From Holosporales bacterium (GTDB taxonomy: Bacteria > Pseudomonadota > Alphaproteobacteria > UBA3830 > JAIRMZ01): 5,819 nt of DNA. Below, in pieces: positions 1-5,265 of this stretch (position 1 is its first letter; every line of letters begins with the position of its first letter). The DNA lies in the NCBI GenBank assembly GCA_031258355.1, contig JAIRMZ010000071.1, positions 1-5,819 of the forward strand. Direction: 5' to 3'. The position numbers and the translations under genes were made by a program. Below the pieces are notes generated by a model that was not told where the DNA came from, ran no database searches, and worked only from the letters and a program-made list of their open reading frames with translations.

Positions 1-498
1 CCGCTATTGACTTTCGTCGACACTTCCGGAGCTTATCCGGGCATTGGTGCGGAAGAGCGCGGACAGGCCGAGGCGATCGCACGCTGCACCGAGAAAATGC
101 TGACTCTTGAGGTTCCTACAATTACTGTGATCACGGGAGAAGGCGGCTCTGGAGGCGCCGTCGCTTTGAGTGCCGCAGATCGGATATTCATGCTGGAATA
201 CGCAGTCTACTCTGTCATTTCTCCAGAAGGATGCGCCTCTATCCTTTGGCGCAGCGCGGAGAAGGCGCCAGAAGCGGCAGAAGCCCTGCGCTTAACGGCA
301 CAGGACTTGGATAAATTTGGCGTCATCGATGGCGTTATTGCGGAACCTTTAGGAGGAGCTCATCGCGATAAAGAAGCGACTATCGAAGCAGTGAAACGGA
401 AATTGGAGGAGGCGCTATCGGACCTCGCGCAACAACCGCAAGAGAGGATTCTGCCGGAGCGCGAAGAGAGGTTTTTGCGTTTAGGAATCGGTCTTTAG
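1..498 (+). CDS. accA: Acetyl-CoA carboxylase carboxyltransferase subunit alpha, C-terminal half (5' end outside window)
   Basis: AccA pairs with AccD to form the carboxyltransferase of acetyl-CoA carboxylase. It moves the carboxyl group from carboxybiotin to acetyl-CoA, giving malonyl-CoA, the first committed step of fatty acid synthesis, in the cytoplasm. Frame 1 is open from base 1 to TAG at 496-498 (165 residues), and the family is usually about 315-320 long, so this is roughly the second half. Hallmarks in order are [18 protein letters not shown], the glycine-rich [11 protein letters not shown] oxyanion-hole region, [29 protein letters not shown] and EPLGGAHR near the end. The only oddity is [10 protein letters not shown] where the family normally has FVDTPGAYPG (Pro to Ser); the catalytic glycines remain and the frame is intact, so it should be functional. 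G+C is clearly higher than in the large gene downstream. Identification is very secure; the start is not visible. Confidence 0.97.
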   Translation, partial: PLLTFVDTSGAYPGIGAEERGQAEAIARCTEKMLTLEVPTITVITGEGGSGGAVALSAADRIFMLEYAVYSVISPEGCASILWRSAEKAPEAAEALRLTAQDLDKFGVIDGVIAEPLGGAHRDKEATIEAVKRKLEEALSDLAQQPQERILPEREERFLRLGIGL

Positions 499-566
499 AG
501 AGTAAATCCACAAAGGACCTTAGGGCAGCAGGGCCTGTTTACCGTAACAATGGGTTTGGGTTATCG

Positions 567-589
567 TCCCTCTTCTCGAGGAGAAGGGA
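567..589. other. Stem-loop downstream of accA
   Basis: TCCC (567-570) and TTCTC (573-577) pair with GAGAA (581-585) and GGGA (586-589), giving a nine-pair stem with a two-base bulge (571-572) and a three-base loop (578-580). It lies 69 bases after the accA stop. No T-run follows on either strand, so it is not a standard intrinsic terminator. It could be a 3' end-protecting hairpin, or the palindromic box of a decayed repeat unit, since similar boxes recur later in the array. Confidence 0.5.
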
Positions 590-706
590 GATTATCCAGC
601 CTGGATTTTCAGGTATTTTAGTGAATTTGTATATGAAAATTCTAAGAGATTATCTCGCATAAGCCTCTTAAAAACGCTCCTATCTCTACAACAATGCATC
701 AAGGCA

Positions 707-960
707 GCTTGCTTTTTGAGAGAAAATAGAGACTCTGGTATTAGCTTAGATCCGTACGCGGAGCTTTGTGCATTGCCCTGCTCGCGCAAGCGCCCTTCCC
801 TTTATGGAACCCGACAGAGGGCTTGGGCGTCGTATATGATCATGTAGATCCTCTGGAGGGACGTGCTTCGTCCATACAAAACTTCCCAAGAGGGCTTTTT
901 TGCAAAACCCTCCAAGAAGGAAGCCCACACAAAAACACCAGGAGGTTCTGAGAGCGCCCT
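707..960. repeat. Tandem repeat unit A (about 254 bp)
   Basis: This unit starts at 'gcttgctttttgagag' and ends where the same string starts again at 961. Its first 84 bases match unit B with four substitutions and one two-base gap; the middle and end match less well. Visible elements are: GCGGAGC (758-764) facing GCTC-g-CGC (780-787) as a hairpin; CCTCTGGAGG (850-859); GGACG (859-863) facing CGTCC (869-873) around a TGCTT loop; and GAGGG (890-894) facing CCCTC (908-912) with an inner TTTT/AAAA stem. The last may sit inside an outer CTTCC/GGAAG pair (882-886, 919-923). I recognise no known repeat family. Confidence 0.85.
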
Positions 961-1220
961 GCTTGCTTTTTGAGAGAATAGAGTCTCTGATATTAGCTTA
1001 GATCCGTGTGCGGAGCTTTGTGCATTGCCCTGCTCGCGCAAGAGCCTCCCTTCTAGGGAACCTGACTGCAGGTTTGGATGTTGTGCATGATCATGTAGAT
1101 CCTCTAGAGGGATGCGCTTCGTCCGTGTAAGACTTTCCAAAGAGGGTCCTTTTACAGAAGCTTCTAAGAAGTGGGCATTATAGAAATATCAGGAATTTCT
1201 GAGGATGCTCTTTGCAATGA
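961..1220. repeat. Tandem repeat unit B (about 260 bp)
   Basis: This is the direct neighbour and clear copy of unit A. The GCGGAGC / GCTC-g-CGC hairpin is unchanged (1010-1016 and 1032-1039). The palindromic box is CCTCTAGAGG (1101-1110). The next hairpin is GGATG (1110-1114) facing CGTCC (1120-1124): the C-to-T change relative to unit A turns a G-C pair into a G-U pair if the plus strand is transcribed, and into a C-A mismatch on the other strand. A one-base length difference from unit A between the GCTC stem and the 'catgtagatc' block shifts any reading frame, which argues against both copies coding for protein. The tail (from about 1127) is more diverged than the head. Confidence 0.85.
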
Positions 1221-1387
1221 GCTCTCTTTTTCGAAAATAATAAGGATTATTTAACTTGGAGTCTTTGGTATTGGCCTAGACCCACCCGAAGATAATAGTC
1301 TAGGCTGTTTCGCCCGTGCACAAACCTCTTGCATAAGCTTCCTTGAAAAGCACTACTATCTAAATATATCAAGGATATTGCCAGCCC
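1221..1387. repeat. Decayed third repeat unit C
   Basis: 'gagtctttggtattggccta' (about 1259-1278) matches 'gagactctggtattagctta' in unit A and 'gagtctctgatattagctta' in unit B. It is preceded by a related T-rich head ('ctctctttttcgaaaata'). The middle of the unit, including the GCTC hairpin and the palindromic box, is missing or unrecognisable. A diverged tail with 'gcataagcttccttgaaaag' follows; a similar string, 'gcataagcctcttaaaaacg', lies just before unit A (about 658), which suggests the remnant of another copy there. Boundaries are approximate. Confidence 0.55.
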
Positions 1388-1434
1388 GCTTCCCCATTTC
1401 TTGAAAAAATCTGAATTTCATACCAGAATAAATT

Positions 1435-1471
1435 TGTACATGAAAATCCCAAAAGGTGTTTTGTCTGTACA
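1435..1471. other. Imperfect stem-loop in the repeat array
   Basis: TGTACA (1435-1440) faces TGTACA (1466-1471), with inner pairs AAAA (1443-1446) with TTTT (1459-1462) and CC (1448-1449) with GG (1455-1456). The stem has small internal loops. It falls in a region that aligns with the tail module of the repeat units. No T-run follows. It may be structured RNA or chance; its role is unknown. Confidence 0.35.
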
Positions 1472-1678
1472 GAAGCCCTAGTCTCTCCGCAGAAACTGAA
1501 CCGAAGGTCCCTGTAAGATCCACGTACAGAATCTTTGTAGAAACCATCCTGCTCACGCAGGTCCCATCTCCTCCGGAGGCGCTTAACAATGCCTCTTACG
1601 TACAAGATTCTCTAAAAAGGTTTCTCTTCAAAAAGTCTCAGTGGAACCCATCCTCCCAATAGGAATATTGCCTCCCTA

Positions 1679-4600
1679 TTATCTTCTTCCGAAGAGGACG
1701 GTGGTCATCCAACTAGGGTTCCCGAGCATTGAGGCGAGCCCTTGCAAAGGAGATCCTGGAGAACTTCCCCCACCATAAACTGCTGGGATTAACATGTCTT
1801 CTGTATCAGAGGAGCTTTCTGTCGATGATTCCTCCTCCGTGAACGTTTTTGAGAAGTGACCCTGCGCAGATTTTCCTTTTGTTCCCCTTGCATAAGAAGT
1901 AAGACCGACCGTGAAAATACGGGCTATCTGCTGCCTTCCCGTTGCAACAGAGGCGCTTCCCTGTGCAACAGAACTAAAATTCATGCCAGGCATACTAAAG
2001 ACAAAAGGAACTCCTCCGAGATCTGATCCCGTGTTTCCCGCAGCACCAGGAAGAGGAACTTCGGTTGCTTCTCCTCTATTCCCTCCATCTTGGGCCAAAA
2101 CTTCTCTCTGTCCTTCTGCTGGAGACCTTTCTGATTCTTGAATTGAAGCATTACCCCGCTCGTCCCCCATTGCACTTTCTGTTCCGGACGCTTCCCCATT
2201 TGAAGATCCTTCCAAAGAGGCATTTTCTCCAGACGCGCTGCTCACAACTTCTCCGCGAGAAGAGAAGCTGCTCGCTTGTCCGCTGACAGAAACAGGGCTA
2301 TGCGCCTGTGCCCGCACTTGACCAACTTTTATAGGTCCAACATCCTCAAAATCGATAAGTTCTCGAGAAACATCCTCTCCCGAGGGAAGCTTTTCTGACT
2401 TTCGTTGAGAAGACTCAGAGAAGAGTGAAAAACTCTTATCGAAGTCAAGTCTCTTAACGGCAGAGGAAAGTCCTTTATCTAGAAGATGTCTTTCACTAGA
2501 AGGAATGACCTCTTGATCGATTTGAACAGGATTAGATGTCTGTTCAGAGGAAACTCCTTTCCGGGTTTCTTCTTCGTAGACGAGCGAAAAACGGTCCTTC
2601 TCTACCCGAAAATAGCTTTTCTCTATCCGATCAATATTTCCATCATTATCTATATAGCTTGTGGTTATTGTTCCATAATCAAGAACATATGTAGAAGGAT
2701 TTATCACATTTGTCACACTCCGCTCTTTCTTTATCTCATCTTGATAAAGACTCATATAGAAAACTGCCATAGCATTTCCTTCTTTTTGAGAAAGAACTCC
2801 ACTTAATTCCGTACGCGGGTTGTCATAGCAATATGGACCCATCGTTACAAGGATCTCGTGTAAAAAGTCAGCTGCTTCCTCATCTGAAGAGAAAGAAAGA
2901 AACGGGCGGCATGCCTTATAGAACTTGAAATAACTGCGCGATTGTGTTTTAAGATCTTCATGCTGTCTTCCCCTATCTTCAAATTGGGATGCTTTCCATC
3001 GTAAAAATGCTGGCAGAAACACCAAAGCATTTCTATTACATGTCAACCCCTCAATTTTTAAACGAAATTGATTTTTATGTTCATAAGGAAGGGCCCATTT
3101 CTTGTTAAAAAGTAATACATCGAGATTTTTGAAGAACGAAATTTCATCCAAAGAACGATAATTCTTCGACATAAGATCAAAAATATACGGTAAAACTCTC
3201 TTGCGAGCTTCTGAATCAACAGGGGCTTCTTCATAATCAAAAACTGATGCTAAATCAATGTCATGACAAACGCATTCCCCTATTAAAAATCCGACCAGAG
3301 TATCATCTTTTCTGCCGAAATTCTGCCATGACTTTTTATACCATTCTGTCCAAGAAAAAACACTTCCATTGGAAAAAAATTCCATTAGTCTTCTCAAACC
3401 TGCTCTATCTTTATGAACAACGGTTTCTTGTATCGTACGACGAAACATCAAAATTCGCTCTTCCTCTGTGAGGGGACTGTACGGTATGCCTTCAATACGT
3501 TCCCTCTCTGTGAGAAGGCTATACGATTTGCCTGTAAGATTTGATAAATCTGAACCCATCGTTCCAACAAACATATTACCAATACACTTATCGCCAAAAG
3601 TCTGGAAATGGTTCCAGATAAATTCCCATGCAGGGCGCAAATTACCAAGATTCTTTTCATCTAACAAAGAAAGCATCAAATTTTTCTCTGCCAAATGATG
3701 AAGAGCAAAACTCTTAATAGAATTAGGTAAAGAAGGCTTATTCAGAGCAGCTACTGCAAAATATTGCCGACATTCTTCTGAAGGAAGATTTTTCCAGATG
3801 ATCATAAATATATCACGCGTTATCCCTTCTCTGGATTCATGAGAGAAAGAAAAATAATAAGAAAGATACTTTGACAGATTTTCCTCTTCACGAAGTAATA
3901 AATTCCCTGATCCCTGTAACAGGGTCGGAACGATACGCTCTGCCTTCCATCGCAAAAAATCAGGGAGAAAATCCCCATACCCTTCACGCATCATACACGC
4001 TGCAACCTCCCGGTAAAAGGAGGAACCGTGAACAAAATCCCAAAAACATGCAGTATGAGTAGACAAATAGTCAAAGTTTCTAAAAGCGTAATCAGAATCA
4101 TGGCGGCTTTTTACTATATCCAGAAAGACGGAAAGCAATACTTCATTGTTAAGATAATGACATATGCTAGGCGTTAATTCCAAATCAAATCTACTGCGAA
4201 TCATCTCACGGCTCACCATTACCATTAATGTGTTATCCCCTTTCGATAAGGAAGAACTCACAAGATTTCCCAATTCAGAGATATCCTTGCGACTCACTGC
4301 TGCCCGTAGTGTGTGTCGAAGCAAAGAATCCCTCTCTTCCTGCGTTATGCGACCATCCAAAAAATAATTAGTAAAACACCAAAGTGGACTCCCTTCATGG
4401 ACACGCGTTATGCGACCATCGAGATAACGAATAGACCACGAGCATGAATCCTCTCTAAGGAATGGAGACAATAAATCAAAACTACCAAGAAAATTCACTT
4501 CTCTTTCCCGGATACTATAAAATTTAGACCCTTGACCCCAGAAATAAGGGGATCCAAGAAAAGACGAAGCAAAGGAAAATCTATCCTTCTCACTAAGGTG

Positions 4601-5017
4601 GTTAATCAAGGAATCATAAAGAACAAGACAAATATCCTTCCGAGAGTCAATATTATATAACGATCGCCAATAAAGATCCTCCCACTCTTTTCCTTGAGAG
4701 TTTTGAAAAAGTACTTTCGTCAAACGATCAACATATTTACTCTGATCTTCAGGGGAATGGCAGAAATGCTCTATGCGTCCAAAAATATCTCTTATACGAG
4801 ACTCGCGATAACCTTGATGAAGGGGCATTTCGAGCGCACATTCAAGACTGTTGACATCTTTGATAAGAGCGGAAGCATCCTCATCCGTCGATTCCCAAAA
4901 AGCTACAGCGTTTTTTCTCGCATCCTCTGCCCTCATTCCATAAACAAGTGAAGATGACATCAAGCAAGTACTTGCCAAAAGCGCCGCGCAGCACGATAAC
5001 GAAATCCTTTTCATCAT
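1679..5017 (-). CDS. Large exported protein of unknown function with duplicated internal module and Ser/Gly-rich tail (1112 aa)
   Basis: I do not recognise this family. Two adjacent ATGs (5017 and 5014) follow AGAGGAGA; the second has the better spacing. Residues 1-27 form a Sec-type signal peptide (basic MMKR, hydrophobic core, likely cut after VYG). The body (about 28-765) looks mainly helical and repetitive: residues 219-425 and 513-742 are diverged copies of one module, sharing ITQEERD/LTEEERI, GDNTL/KDDTL and FLPDFLRWKA/FLPAFLRWKA. Part of the module may also occur at 82-145. The mature protein has 15 Cys, all before residue 731, which would fit an oxidising compartment. Residues 775-815 look beta-like and include DNDGNID. 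Residues from about 815 are low-complexity Ser/Gly/Glu/Ala, likely disordered, ending SMLGNPSWMTTVLFGRR. There are no obvious transmembrane helices after the signal, no lipobox and no autotransporter barrel. A periplasmic, surface or host-directed protein is inference. The body is AT-rich relative to its neighbours. The open frame of this length with its own promoter makes the gene itself very secure. Confidence 0.95.
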   Translation of the reverse strand: MMKRISLSCCAALLASTCLMSSSLVYGMRAEDARKNAVAFWESTDEDASALIKDVNSLECALEMPLHQGYRESRIRDIFGRIEHFCHSPEDQSKYVDRLTKVLFQNSQGKEWEDLYWRSLYNIDSRKDICLVLYDSLINHLSEKDRFSFASSFLGSPYFWGQGSKFYSIREREVNFLGSFDLLSPFLREDSCSWSIRYLDGRITRVHEGSPLWCFTNYFLDGRITQEERDSLLRHTLRAAVSRKDISELGNLVSSSLSKGDNTLMVMVSREMIRSRFDLELTPSICHYLNNEVLLSVFLDIVKSRHDSDYAFRNFDYLSTHTACFWDFVHGSSFYREVAACMMREGYGDFLPDFLRWKAERIVPTLLQGSGNLLLREEENLSKYLSYYFSFSHESREGITRDIFMIIWKNLPSEECRQYFAVAALNKPSLPNSIKSFALHHLAEKNLMLSLLDEKNLGNLRPAWEFIWNHFQTFGDKCIGNMFVGTMGSDLSNLTGKSYSLLTERERIEGIPYSPLTEEERILMFRRTIQETVVHKDRAGLRRLMEFFSNGSVFSWTEWYKKSWQNFGRKDDTLVGFLIGECVCHDIDLASVFDYEEAPVDSEARKRVLPYIFDLMSKNYRSLDEISFFKNLDVLLFNKKWALPYEHKNQFRLKIEGLTCNRNALVFLPAFLRWKASQFEDRGRQHEDLKTQSRSYFKFYKACRPFLSFSSDEEAADFLHEILVTMGPYCYDNPRTELSGVLSQKEGNAMAVFYMSLYQDEIKKERSVTNVINPSTYVLDYGTITTSYIDNDGNIDRIEKSYFRVEKDRFSLVYEEETRKGVSSEQTSNPVQIDQEVIPSSERHLLDKGLSSAVKRLDFDKSFSLFSESSQRKSEKLPSGEDVSRELIDFEDVGPIKVGQVRAQAHSPVSVSGQASSFSSRGEVVSSASGENASLEGSSNGEASGTESAMGDERGNASIQESERSPAEGQREVLAQDGGNRGEATEVPLPGAAGNTGSDLGGVPFVFSMPGMNFSSVAQGSASVATGRQQIARIFTVGLTSYARGTKGKSAQGHFSKTFTEEESSTESSSDTEDMLIPAVYGGGSSPGSPLQGLASMLGNPSWMTTVLFGRR
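1682..2575 (-). other. Low-complexity, probably disordered C-terminal tail (residues 815-1112)
   Basis: This tail of nearly 300 residues is dominated by Ser, Gly, Glu and Ala and has no Cys. It includes an acidic serine cluster (TEEESSTESSSDTEDM, 1060-1075), a glycine/proline patch (YGGGSSPGSP, 1081-1090), and a few hydrophobic islands such as VPFVFSMPGMNF (1003-1014), ARIFTVGLTSYA (1032-1043) and the C-terminus. These islands could be short binding motifs. The DNA here is visibly richer in G+C than the rest of the gene. Its limits are judged from composition only. Confidence 0.7.
2792..3481 (-). repeat. Internal protein module, copy 2 (residues 513-742)
   Basis: This is the second copy. Landmarks are YSPLTEEERI (513-522), RKDDTL (569-574), FLPAFLRWKA (667-676), PFLSFSSDEEA (705-715), then ELSGVL (737-742). 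It is longer than copy 1 by an insertion rich in Trp and Ser near residues 549-566. The FLPxFLRWKA block is also similar in DNA: on the plus strand, 'tgctttccatcgtaaaaa' here against 'tgccttccatcgcaaaaa' in copy 1. The two copies are otherwise strongly diverged. Confidence 0.7.
3455..3523. repeat. Short tandem duplication with 42-nt period (YSxLTExER twice)
   Basis: On the minus strand residues 499-507 (YSLLTERER) and 513-521 (YSPLTEEER) repeat with a 14-residue period. The DNA copies are 'cgttccctctctgtgag' and 'cgctcttcctctgtgag' (plus strand). It sits at the upstream edge of module copy 2, the same relative place as the LDGRIT duplication before copy 1. Confidence 0.75.
3743..4363 (-). repeat. 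Internal protein module, copy 1 (residues 219-425)
   Basis: This is the first copy of a module of about 200 residues. Landmarks in order are LDGRITQEERD (220-230), KGDNTL (259-264), FLPDFLRWKA (350-359), FSFSHES (389-395), IIWKNLPSEECRQYFAVAAL (406-425). Each has a counterpart in copy 2 in the same order, with offsets growing from 292 to 318 residues because copy 2 carries extra residues near 549-566. Helix-like leucine spacing suggests an alpha-solenoid type fold, which is inference. Confidence 0.7.
4342..4420. repeat. Exact 16-bp direct repeat with 63-nt period (LDGRIT motif twice)
   Basis: 'gcgttatgcgaccatc' occurs at 4342-4357 and 4405-4420, exactly 63 nt apart. On the minus strand this encodes YLDGRIT (198-204) and FLDGRIT (219-225), a 21-residue period. 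It lies right at the upstream edge of module copy 1. The perfect DNA identity contrasts with the strong divergence of the large modules and suggests a more recent local duplication. Confidence 0.85.
4937..5017 (-). other. Signal peptide coding region (residues 1-27)
   Basis: A lysine/arginine start (MMKR) is followed by a hydrophobic and small-residue core (about residues 5-22) and a plausible signal peptidase I site after V-Y-G at 25-27, giving a mature start at M-R-A-E-D. Cysteines at 9, 10 and 18 are inside the signal. L-A-S-T-C is not a good lipobox because Thr precedes the Cys, so lipoprotein processing is unlikely. Cleavage one or two residues away is equally possible. Confidence 0.8.
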
Positions 5018-5020
5018 TGT

Positions 5021-5028
5021 TCTCCTCT
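5021..5028 (-). promoter_or_regulatory. Ribosome binding site of the large gene
   Basis: On the minus strand AGAGGAGA is followed by ACA and then ATG-ATG. GGAG is 4 nt from the first ATG (5017) and 7 nt from the second (5014). The second spacing is closer to the usual optimum, so translation may start at either; the protein differs by one Met. Confidence 0.8.
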
Positions 5029-5074
5029 TTTTGATGCACTATAGCAGAAAAACTCTCTCATGAAAACCCCCATA

Positions 5075-5091
5075 GTTAACATTATATTAAC
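5075..5091. promoter_or_regulatory. GTTAA-N7-TTAAC inverted repeat over the -10 box (candidate operator)
   Basis: GTTAA (5075-5079) and TTAAC (5087-5091) flank the -10 region of the large-gene promoter and reach the predicted start site. A repressor bound here would block RNA polymerase. The site is short and AT-rich, so confidence is low on its own. Confidence 0.35.
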
Positions 5092-5112
5092 AAGTTTCTT
5101 TTCCTTTGTCAA
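5084..5112 (-). promoter_or_regulatory. Sigma-70-type promoter of the large gene
   Basis: On the minus strand a perfect TTGACA -35 box (5112-5107) is followed by a 17-bp spacer and TAATAT (5089-5084) as the -10. A perfect TATAAT overlaps it at 5086-5081 but at a 20-bp spacing. Transcription would start near 5076-5078, giving a leader of about 60 nt. This is the best promoter in the window and suggests the gene is actively expressed. Confidence 0.75.
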
Positions 5113-5132
5113 GAAATCTAATTCCTTTCTTG
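5110..5132. promoter_or_regulatory. Perfect 7-bp inverted repeat at the -35 box (candidate operator)
   Basis: CAAGAAA (5110-5116) and TTTCTTG (5126-5132) are exact reverse complements separated by 9 bp. The half-site centres are 16 bp apart. One half-site overlaps the -35 box of the large gene and the other is just upstream. This placement suits a dimeric regulator. Chance occurrence is possible in this AT-rich DNA. Confidence 0.45.
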
Positions 5133-5233
5133 AGCTTCTCATTCTTCCCAGAACACCCTTTCCGCAAAGAAGTCAAATATACTCCTCCAACACGAGAGAA
5201 GACCCCTCCCTTGTAGACGGTTCTTGATTTCGC

Positions 5234-5262
5234 TGCTACACTTTTTTTAATAAAGAGGAGGG
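5234..5262 (+). promoter_or_regulatory. Extended -10 promoter and ribosome binding site of the cysteine desulfurase gene
   Basis: TG-c-TACACT (5234-5242) fits an extended -10 box. TTGTAG (5211-5216) is a weak -35 at a 20-bp spacing, long, though extended -10 promoters depend less on it. The start would be near 5249, giving a very short leader. AGGAGG (5256-5261) is a strong Shine-Dalgarno 4 nt before GTG at 5266. The ribosome binding site is firm; the promoter is tentative. Confidence 0.5.
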
Positions 5263-5265
5263 CAG

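Larger units (their letters stand above)
567..1655. repeat. Degenerate tandem repeat array filling the accA-to-large-gene intergenic region
   Basis: The 1.18 kb between accA and the large gene has no convincing CDS. Most of it can be aligned by eye to itself. Two units (707-960 and 961-1220) are clear copies, a third (from about 1221) is decayed, and single modules survive before and after. A terminal module of about 75 bp, with a core like 'acttcccaagaggg', then a T-rich run and 'agaagcttctaagaag', seems to recur near 622, 869, 1127, 1312, 1432 and 1598. A short palindromic box recurs at 567-589 (around CTCGAG), 850-859 (CCTCTGGAGG), 1101-1110 (CCTCTAGAGG) and 1570-1579 (CCTCCGGAGG). The copies differ by small indels that break every frame, so this looks like non-coding or long-decayed DNA. 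The outer copies are aligned by eye only and are the weak part of the call. Confidence 0.7.

Noticed and set aside
592..951. Short open frames on both strands over repeat unit A (592-789 -, 746-928 -, 766-951 +)
   Set aside because: They overlap one another in different frames, share peptide fragments only because the DNA is repeated, and lack start signals.
802..1140. Minus-strand open frame of 112 codons across repeat units A and B
   Set aside because: It runs through both tandem repeat units, but the corresponding peptide in unit A is split by a one-base length difference. It has no clear ribosome binding site and no recognisable domain. The conserved features are DNA palindromes rather than codons.
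1344..1371. TTGAAA-N16-TATATC as a plus-strand promoter
   Set aside because: It is a weak match to both boxes in AT-rich DNA, with no gene downstream on that strand to support it.
567..1655. CRISPR array, IS element or tRNA gene in the intergenic region
   Set aside because: The repeats are about 255 bp, diverged and without unique spacers. No transposase frame, terminal inverted repeats or target duplication is seen, and no cloverleaf or TTCRA-type arm is found.
1356..1662. Open frames at 1356-1605 (-) and 1456-1662 (+)
   Set aside because: They are short, mutually overlapping, without ribosome binding sites or family resemblance, and lie in the decayed repeat region.
1658..1680. AATAGG/CCTATT hairpin at the end of the large gene as an intrinsic terminator
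   Set aside because: The stem is 6 bp, overlaps the stop codon, has a long loop and is not followed by a T-run on the minus strand. I see no convincing terminator for either convergent gene.
1679..2575. Autotransporter barrel or type I secretion repeats at the C-terminus of the large protein
   Set aside because: There are no alternating amphipathic beta strands with a terminal aromatic residue, and no GGxGxD nonapeptide repeats.
2065..4951. Plus-strand and other-frame open frames inside the large gene
   Set aside because: All lie antisense to, or out of frame with, a single long coding frame that has a signal peptide, promoter and ribosome binding site. They are shadows.
4937..5017. Lipoprotein signal (LAST-Cys18)
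   Set aside because: Thr directly before the Cys is not accepted in the usual lipobox, and a normal signal peptidase I site follows at VYG.
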